A stretch of 64,000 nucleotides of DNA, taken from positions 248,001-312,000 of the forward strand of contig NZ_FXWJ01000001.1 of assembly GCF_900177795.1 (NCBI RefSeq), read 5' to 3'. The DNA comes from Plantibacter elymi (nom. nud.). Lineage in GTDB: Bacteria > Actinomycetota > Actinomycetes > Actinomycetales > Microbacteriaceae. A program made the translations under genes and the position numbers. The notes beneath the pieces are model-generated. The model saw nothing but the letters and a program-made list of their open reading frames with translations, made no database searches and was not told the DNA's origin. Positions 59,879 to 64,000 of the stretch are shown here, in pieces. Each line of letters starts with the position of its first letter. Within the stretch, counting starts at the first letter, position 1.

Positions 59879-60832
59879 ATGAGCGAACACACGGGACCCG
59901 CCGAGCGGTCCGAGGTCGCAGGTCGCGACGTCGATGAGGCCCGCGACCTGTTCACCGGCGCCTACAACGCCGGCGAGATGGTCATCGAGCCCACCGAATC
60001 GGAGTTCACGTTCCGGTACACCGCGATCGGCGACGACGAGCTGACCCTGCGCGGCACCCAGTTCGACGGCCACGTCACGGGCACGGTCCTGACGCAGGGC
60101 GAGTACATCGTCTCGTGGTTGACCGGGGGCAGCGGCGCCACCGACCTCGGCGGTGATCCGGTACGGCTCGTGCACGGGCAGCCGGCGATGTTCGCGAACA
60201 ACCGGCTCGCCGAGTTCGACTTCACGGACTACCGGCAGAACCTCATGCACTTCGACGGGACGTTCCTCGAGCGGGTGGCCGGCGAGGTGGAGGGCACGAG
60301 CGGCCCGATCCTCTTCGACACGACGGCCCGTCCGACCGGTGAGCAGCTCCGCCGGTGGGCCGCTTCGGTGACGTCCGTCGCCCGGGTCATCTATGACGAC
60401 ACGAGTCCAGCGCTCCTGCGGGCCGAGGCGAACCGCGCGGCCGCGGTCGCGCTCCTGGAGACCTTCCCGCACACCGCGCTCCACGCACCGGTCGAGATCG
60501 GGGTGCCGAACGGCGGGAAGACGCGCGCCGCAGTCGAGTTCATGATCGCCAACGCGCATCTCCCCATCCGCACCGAGGACGTGGCGGAGGCGACCGGCAT
60601 GAGCCAGCGCAGTCTGCAGAGTGCCTTCCGCAAGGAACACGACATCACGGCGATCGACTACCTCAGGCGCGTCCGGCTCGACCGCGTGCAAGAGGAACTC
60701 CGGAAGGCCGACCCGGGGCTGGCCACGGTCGCCGAGATCGCCAACCGATGGGGTTTCGCCCATCTCGGACGCTTCTCCGCTTCCTACACGAACCGCTTCG
60801 GCGAGTACCCGAGCACGACGCTCGGTTCGTAG
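59879..60832 (+). CDS. AraC-family regulator
   Basis: This 317-residue protein has a C-terminal AraC domain of two helix-turn-helix units (IRTEDVAEATGMSQRSLQSAFRKEHDITAIDYLRRVRLDRVQEEL and VAEIANRWGFAHLGRFSASYTNRFGEYPSTTL) at about residues 235-315. The N-terminal part (DLFTGAYNAGEMVIEPTESEFTFRYTAIGDDELTLRGTQFDGHVTG) resembles the AraC_binding_2 sensory domain. No obvious target operon is adjacent. Confidence 0.93.
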   Translation: MSEHTGPAERSEVAGRDVDEARDLFTGAYNAGEMVIEPTESEFTFRYTAIGDDELTLRGTQFDGHVTGTVLTQGEYIVSWLTGGSGATDLGGDPVRLVHGQPAMFANNRLAEFDFTDYRQNLMHFDGTFLERVAGEVEGTSGPILFDTTARPTGEQLRRWAASVTSVARVIYDDTSPALLRAEANRAAAVALLETFPHTALHAPVEIGVPNGGKTRAAVEFMIANAHLPIRTEDVAEATGMSQRSLQSAFRKEHDITAIDYLRRVRLDRVQEELRKADPGLATVAEIANRWGFAHLGRFSASYTNRFGEYPSTTLGS

Positions 60833-60850
60833 CCGTCGAGGCCGGTCAGG

Positions 60851-61132
60851 TCAGAACTCGCCGAACTCGTCGTACTCGTCGAGACCGGACAGGGTCCCCG
60901 TCTCGATCGTCGGGACGATCTCCAGGGCACGGTTCGCGAACGACTCCACCGTGATGTGCAGGCCAGGGCTGACGAGCACGTCGATGGTCCGGTCGGAGGA
61001 GAGCGGCACCCGGACGAACCGACCACCGGCTTGGACGGCGGCTTCGATCTCGGACATGAGCGCAGGCAGGTCGACACCCGGTTCGATGTCGTAGATGGCG
61101 CGGCCGATGGCGATGCTGTACTGCAAGACCAT
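60851..61132 (-). CDS. Hypothetical small protein
   Basis: This 93-residue protein has the reading VLQYSIAIGRAIYDIEPGVDLPALMSEIEAAVQAGGRFVRVPLSSDRTIDVLVSPG, then an acidic end (SGLDEYDEFGEF). GGAGG lies only two bases before the ATG at 61132, whereas it is eight bases before a TTG at 61126, so the true start may be the TTG. Family and role are unknown. Its stop is convergent with the AraC gene. Confidence 0.55.
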   Translation of the reverse strand: MVLQYSIAIGRAIYDIEPGVDLPALMSEIEAAVQAGGRFVRVPLSSDRTIDVLVSPGLHITVESFANRALEIVPTIETGTLSGLDEYDEFGEF

Positions 61133-61229
61133 CACCTCCGAGCTCGGGTTGTTGCTGCAAGCGTATGGAACGCACCTGTGGATGACGGTGGGTTGACCAA
61201 GTCGGCGACTCATGCAGGGGGGTGTCGCC

Positions 61230-61453
61230 TCAGTCGTCCTGCTGGGCGGCGAAACTGCGCAGCACGGATGCGACGAATGCGAGCTCCCCGTCACCTGTGG
61301 CGACGCTGTTCATGAACGCCTCCGCTGCATCCACGTCGAAACCGTGGCTGAGCCGGATGCCGTGACCCATGCGAATCACGAACGGCGGGCCGTTCCGAAT
61401 GCGGTGGCGACGGCTGTGAACACGTCGTCGGCATCGAGATGGAAGCAGTTCAT
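61230..61453 (-). pseudogene. Possible broken gene with a frame change
   Basis: The ATG at 61453 overlaps the stop of the next small gene as ATGA, but this frame ends after 25 residues (MNCFHLDADDVFTAVATAFG). In the next frame the sequence continues with PFVIRMGHGIRLSHGFDVDAAEAFMNSVATGDGELAFVASVLRSFAAQQDD to 61230. A one-base shift near 61380 would join them into about 75 residues. It could be decay, an error in the sequence or two short genes. I cannot name a family. Confidence 0.4.
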
Positions 61454-61647
61454 GCGAGGCGCGCATTGAGCCCGGCGGAGGTCGCTGCGACCTCCTGCGC
61501 GAGTTGGACGATCATCCGCTTCCGGTCGTTCGCCGCGGCCAACGCCGCATCGTGGACGAACGACTCCTGGGAGGTCTCCGTGCCCGAGGCGTCCGCGTGC
61601 AGCTGGTCGAGTTCCGCGTCGATGGAGGTCACATCGCTCGCCGGCAT
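61450..61647 (-). CDS. Small acidic helical protein
   Basis: This 65-residue frame (MPASDVTSIDAELDQLHADASGTETSQESFVHDAALAAANDRKRMIVQLAQEVAATSAGLNARLA) is predicted to be helical and acidic. It has no strong ribosome site. Its ATGA overlap with the frame at 61453 suggests a two-gene unit, and its size and coupling are like small helical partner proteins. Codon use agrees with coding sequence. Function is unknown. Confidence 0.5.
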   Translation of the reverse strand: MPASDVTSIDAELDQLHADASGTETSQESFVHDAALAAANDRKRMIVQLAQEVAATSAGLNARLA

Positions 61648-61674
61648 GCATCGAGGATAGCTCGGTGGTACCCG

Positions 61675-63363
61675 CTACCGCGCGCGGTCGACGCGGGTCT
61701 CCTCCCAGACGGGCTCGTCGGAGGCCTGCACCCGGCCGTCGGAGCCGAAGACGAGGAAGCGGTCGAAGCCGCGCGCGAACCAGCGATCGTGGGTCACCGC
61801 GATCACGGTGCCCTCGAAACCCGCCAGACCTTGTTCGAGCGCCTCCGCCGAGACGAGGTCCAGGTTGTCGGTCGGCTCGTCGAGCAGCAGCAGCGTGGCG
61901 CCGGAGAGTTCGAGCAGGAGGATCTGCAGGCGCGCCTGTTGCCCGCCCGAGAGGGACTCGAACGACTGCTCGGCCGCGCCTGCCAACCCGTAGCGGTCGA
62001 GCACGCGGCTGGCGGCCTCGCGGGGGAGACCCGACCGGTGCTCGTCGCCGCGGTGCAGGATGTCGAGCAGGGTCCGGCCGACGAGTTCGGGGTGCCGGTG
62101 CGACTGTGCGAACCACCCCGGCTGCACGCGCGCGCCGAGCTTGGCGTCACCGTCGTGCTCGACCGGGACGAGCGCGTCGCCCGCTGCGGCGAGGTGCCCG
62201 GCGCCCGGATCGGGATCCGTCCCGCCGCCGGCGAGCAACCGGAGGAAGTGCGACTTGCCCGAACCGTTCGAACCGAGGACGCCGATGCGCTCGCCGAACC
62301 AGATCTCCGCGTCGAACGGCTGCATGAGGCCGGTCAGTTCCAGCCCCGTGCAGACGATCGCGCGACGACCCGTACGTGCGCCGCGGAGGCGCATCGTGAC
62401 CTGCTGGTCCTTCGGCCGCTCCTCAGGCGGACCGGCCTCCTCGAACTTGGCGAGTCGGGTCTGCGCGGCGCGATAGCGGGAGGCCATGGAGTCGTTGAAC
62501 TTGGCCTGCTCGCGCAGACGCAGCACGAGTGCGCGGAGCTTCACGCGGTCCTCGTCCCAGCGCCGGCGGAGTTCGTCAAGACGGTCGAGGCGGGCGTCGC
62601 GGGCCTCGTGGTAGCTGCGGAAGCTCGCGCCGTGGGTCCACGTCGTGCTGCCGGCCGCGCCGACCTCGAGGGTGATGATGCGGGTCGCCGCCTGTGCCAA
62701 GAGCTCGCGGTCGTGCGAGACGAGGAGGACCGTCTTCCGGGTCTCGGCGAGCATCCCCTCGAGCCAGCGCTTCGTCGGGACGTCGAGGGAGTTGTCGGGC
62801 TCGTCGAGGAGGAGGACCTGCTCGGGGCCGCGGAACAGGGCCTCCAGGACGAGCCGCTTCTGCTCGCCGCCGGACAGCGTCCCGAGCGTCCGCCACTGCG
62901 CGCGGTCGTAGGGCACCCCGAGTGCCGCCTCGCAGCAGCTGTCCCAGAGCACCTCCTGGTCGTACCCGCCGGCGTCGGCGTACTCGGCTAGCGTCGTCGC
63001 GTAGGCCATCTGGGTCGCCTCGACGTCGTCCTCCATGAGGGCGAGCTCGGCGCGGTCGACCGCCTCGGCGGCCGCGCGGACCCGCGGAGGCGCGACCTGG
63101 ACGAGCAGGTCGCGGACCGTCCGGTCGTCGTCGCCGCGACCGACGAACTGGTCCATCACGCCGAGGCCGCCGTCGATGGAGACGACCCCGGAGTCTGGCT
63201 GGAGTTCGCCGCGGATGATCCGCAGGAGCGTCGTCTTGCCGGCGCCGTTCGCTCCGATGAGCGCGGCGATCGCTCCCTCGCCGACGCGGAACGAGACCTC
63301 GTCCAGCAGGGTCCGTCCGTCGCTCAGCGTGTAGCTGAGGTCGCTGACGTCGATGTAGCCCAT
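61675..63363 (-). CDS. ABC-F family ATP-binding protein
   Basis: This 562-residue protein has two ABC modules and no membrane part. Module 1: GANGAGKTT near residue 37, TLSGGEQKRLVLEALF and LLLDEPDNSLD. Module 2: GSNGSGKSH, SLSGGQQARLQILLLEL and LLLLDEPTDNLD. The link between them is charged and helical (EARDARLDRLDELRRRWDEDRVKLRALVLRLREQAKFNDS). Such proteins act on the ribosome or in antibiotic protection and translation control. The start is the ATG at 63363 with GGGGAG upstream; the longer open frame is repeat-derived. Confidence 0.93.
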   Translation of the reverse strand: MGYIDVSDLSYTLSDGRTLLDEVSFRVGEGAIAALIGANGAGKTTLLRIIRGELQPDSGVVSIDGGLGVMDQFVGRGDDDRTVRDLLVQVAPPRVRAAAEAVDRAELALMEDDVEATQMAYATTLAEYADAGGYDQEVLWDSCCEAALGVPYDRAQWRTLGTLSGGEQKRLVLEALFRGPEQVLLLDEPDNSLDVPTKRWLEGMLAETRKTVLLVSHDRELLAQAATRIITLEVGAAGSTTWTHGASFRSYHEARDARLDRLDELRRRWDEDRVKLRALVLRLREQAKFNDSMASRYRAAQTRLAKFEEAGPPEERPKDQQVTMRLRGARTGRRAIVCTGLELTGLMQPFDAEIWFGERIGVLGSNGSGKSHFLRLLAGGGTDPDPGAGHLAAAGDALVPVEHDGDAKLGARVQPGWFAQSHRHPELVGRTLLDILHRGDEHRSGLPREAASRVLDRYGLAGAAEQSFESLSGGQQARLQILLLELSGATLLLLDEPTDNLDLVSAEALEQGLAGFEGTVIAVTHDRWFARGFDRFLVFGSDGRVQASDEPVWEETRVDRAR

Positions 63364-63550
63364 GGTGCGCACTCCCCAGGGAGCCGATCGCCCCCGAACG
63401 GGCCCGCGCTGGTTCGCGCCGGGCCGCCCACCGCCTGGCGAGCCGACCAGTCTAGCCGCGCCGGTCCGGCCGCGCGCAACGTACGCTCGCCGAGCGCACC
63501 CGTTCCGGCCATGGCGCGCGCTCGTTCCGGTCGCGGTACGCACCCGTTCC

Positions 63551-63627
63551 GGTCACTGAGCCCCCCCACCCCGGTCACTGAGCCCCCCACCCCGGTCACT
63601 GAGCTTGTCGAAGTGCCCACGGGCGCC
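63551..63627. repeat. Inverted partner of the CTTCGACAGGCTC repeat with C-runs
   Basis: CCGGTCACTGAGCCCCCC occurs twice and then CCGGTCACTGAGCTTGTCG, which reads as the complement of CGACAAGCTCAGTGACC. It lies head to head with the three direct copies that follow, so the region can fold into large hairpins. Confidence 0.6.
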
Positions 63628-63735
63628 CTTCGACAGGCTCAGGGACCGGAGGAGGTCGCCGCCCTTCGACAGGCTCGGGGACCGGAGGAGGTCGCCGCCC
63701 TTCGACAGGCTCAGGGACCGAAAGGGGCCCGGTCA
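63628..63735. repeat. Three direct copies of a 36-base repeat
   Basis: CTTCGACAGGCTCAGGGACC plus GGAGGAGGTCGCCGCC (36 bases) starts at 63628, 63664 and 63700, with one A/G change in the second copy and the last copy ending differently. The core is a repeat seen often in Microbacteriaceae genomes. The 394-base gap from 63364 to 63757 holds no gene; besides these repeats it contains GCACCCGTTCCGG copies near 63496 and 63540. Confidence 0.8.
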
Positions 63736-63757
63736 GAGACCGAAGGAGTCGCGCGGC

Positions 63758-64000
63758 TCAGGCGAGCGAGGCCGCGATGTCACCGATCCACGTGCGCACC
63801 GACGCGTCGTGCTCGTCGAACCAGTCGCCCTCGTAGCCACGCGGGACGCCTTCGACCACCATGACGAGCGCGAGGTACAGCGACCACAGCCGCGCGCGGG
63901 TCCGGGCGTCCTCGTCGGGGAGGAGCTCGCGGCCGGAGGTCTCGCGGTAGGCGCGGAGGAGTTCCGAGTCGGCGGCGACCGTCTCCGGCACGTCGGTGAA
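63758..64000 (-). CDS. C-terminal fragment of a kinase/phosphotransferase-like protein
   Basis: The frame is open to the right edge of the window, so this is the end of a gene whose start lies outside. Visible residues include FTDVPETVAADSELLRAYRETSGREL and ARLWSLYLALVMVVEGVPRGYEGDW, which resemble the tail of small-molecule kinases of the aminoglycoside phosphotransferase type. The catalytic part is outside the window, so this call is weak. It reads towards the repeats and the ABC-F gene. Confidence 0.4.
   Translation of the reverse strand, partial: FTDVPETVAADSELLRAYRETSGRELLPDEDARTRARLWSLYLALVMVVEGVPRGYEGDWFDEHDASVRTWIGDIAASLA

Noticed and set aside
63628-63735. The 36-base direct repeats as a CRISPR array
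   Set aside because: Copies are contiguous with no spacers, and the core repeat also occurs alone at 17717.

Overview
The window is uniformly GC-rich DNA with dense gene packing, many GTG starts, ATGA stop/start overlaps and GGAGG-type ribosome sites, which points to an actinobacterium. A DUF7882-like gene, copies of a CTTCGACAGGCTCA repeat and several CUT1-type sugar importers with no ATPase of their own suggest a plant- or soil-associated member of the Microbacteriaceae. The family assignment is an inference. No rRNA, tRNA, CRISPR array, transposase or phage module was seen.

Layout. (1) 1-6670: an alpha/beta-galactoside block with a partial GH42 beta-galactosidase, two permeases, a binding lipoprotein and a GH36 alpha-galactosidase. 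(2) 6.7-8.8 kb: two tandemly duplicated secreted peptidoglycan-binding proteins, a membrane protein and an unknown protein. (3) 9.0-17.2 kb: a second importer with a Tat-like binding lipoprotein, a secreted BNR_4-like/discoidin protein, a LacI-like protein with no DNA-binding domain, a DeoR regulator and an AXE1-like esterase. (4) 17.2-19.6 kb: small housekeeping and accessory genes. (5) 19.6-25.4 kb: an MHS-type transporter divergent from an FAD oxidoreductase with a discoidin-like tail, an IclR regulator and a CE7 esterase. (6) 25.4-27.6 kb: DUF1275, an EEP-family enzyme and an unknown. (7) 27.6-37.4 kb: a LacI regulator, divergent from a third importer, an SDR, two heparinase II/III-like proteins and a YesL-like protein. 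This looks like a polyuronide or sulfated-glycan uptake and degradation operon. (8) 37.5-41.5 kb: the Hen1/Pnkp RNA-repair pair. (9) 41.5-44.1 kb: Lrp, ornithine cyclodeaminase and CtlX, a citrulline/ornithine catabolic cassette. (10) 44.2-50.5 kb: an orphan sensor kinase, GNAT, aldo/keto reductase, an epimerase-like/TetR divergent pair, an immunity-like protein and a Nudix hydrolase. (11) 50.5-53.6 kb: a lactococcin 972-type bacteriocin with its dedicated ABC pump. (12) 53.8-64 kb: assorted genes including a UDG-like protein, dGTPase, AraC and an ABC-F protein, ending in repeats and a truncated gene.

How it fits together. Three sugar importers carry binding protein and both permeases but no ATP-binding subunit, so they probably share an ATPase encoded elsewhere (the MsiK model). 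Each is linked to matching glycan enzymes and a regulator, so about half the window is carbohydrate-scavenging capacity. The most novel-looking parts are the 28.9-37.4 kb heparinase-like operon with three ATCGATAC operator-like sites, the FAD-oxidoreductase/discoidin fusion with paired operator-like repeats, the LacI-like protein lacking a helix-turn-helix, and a family of double-hairpin elements at gene ends. Function calls rest on motif reading without database searches.
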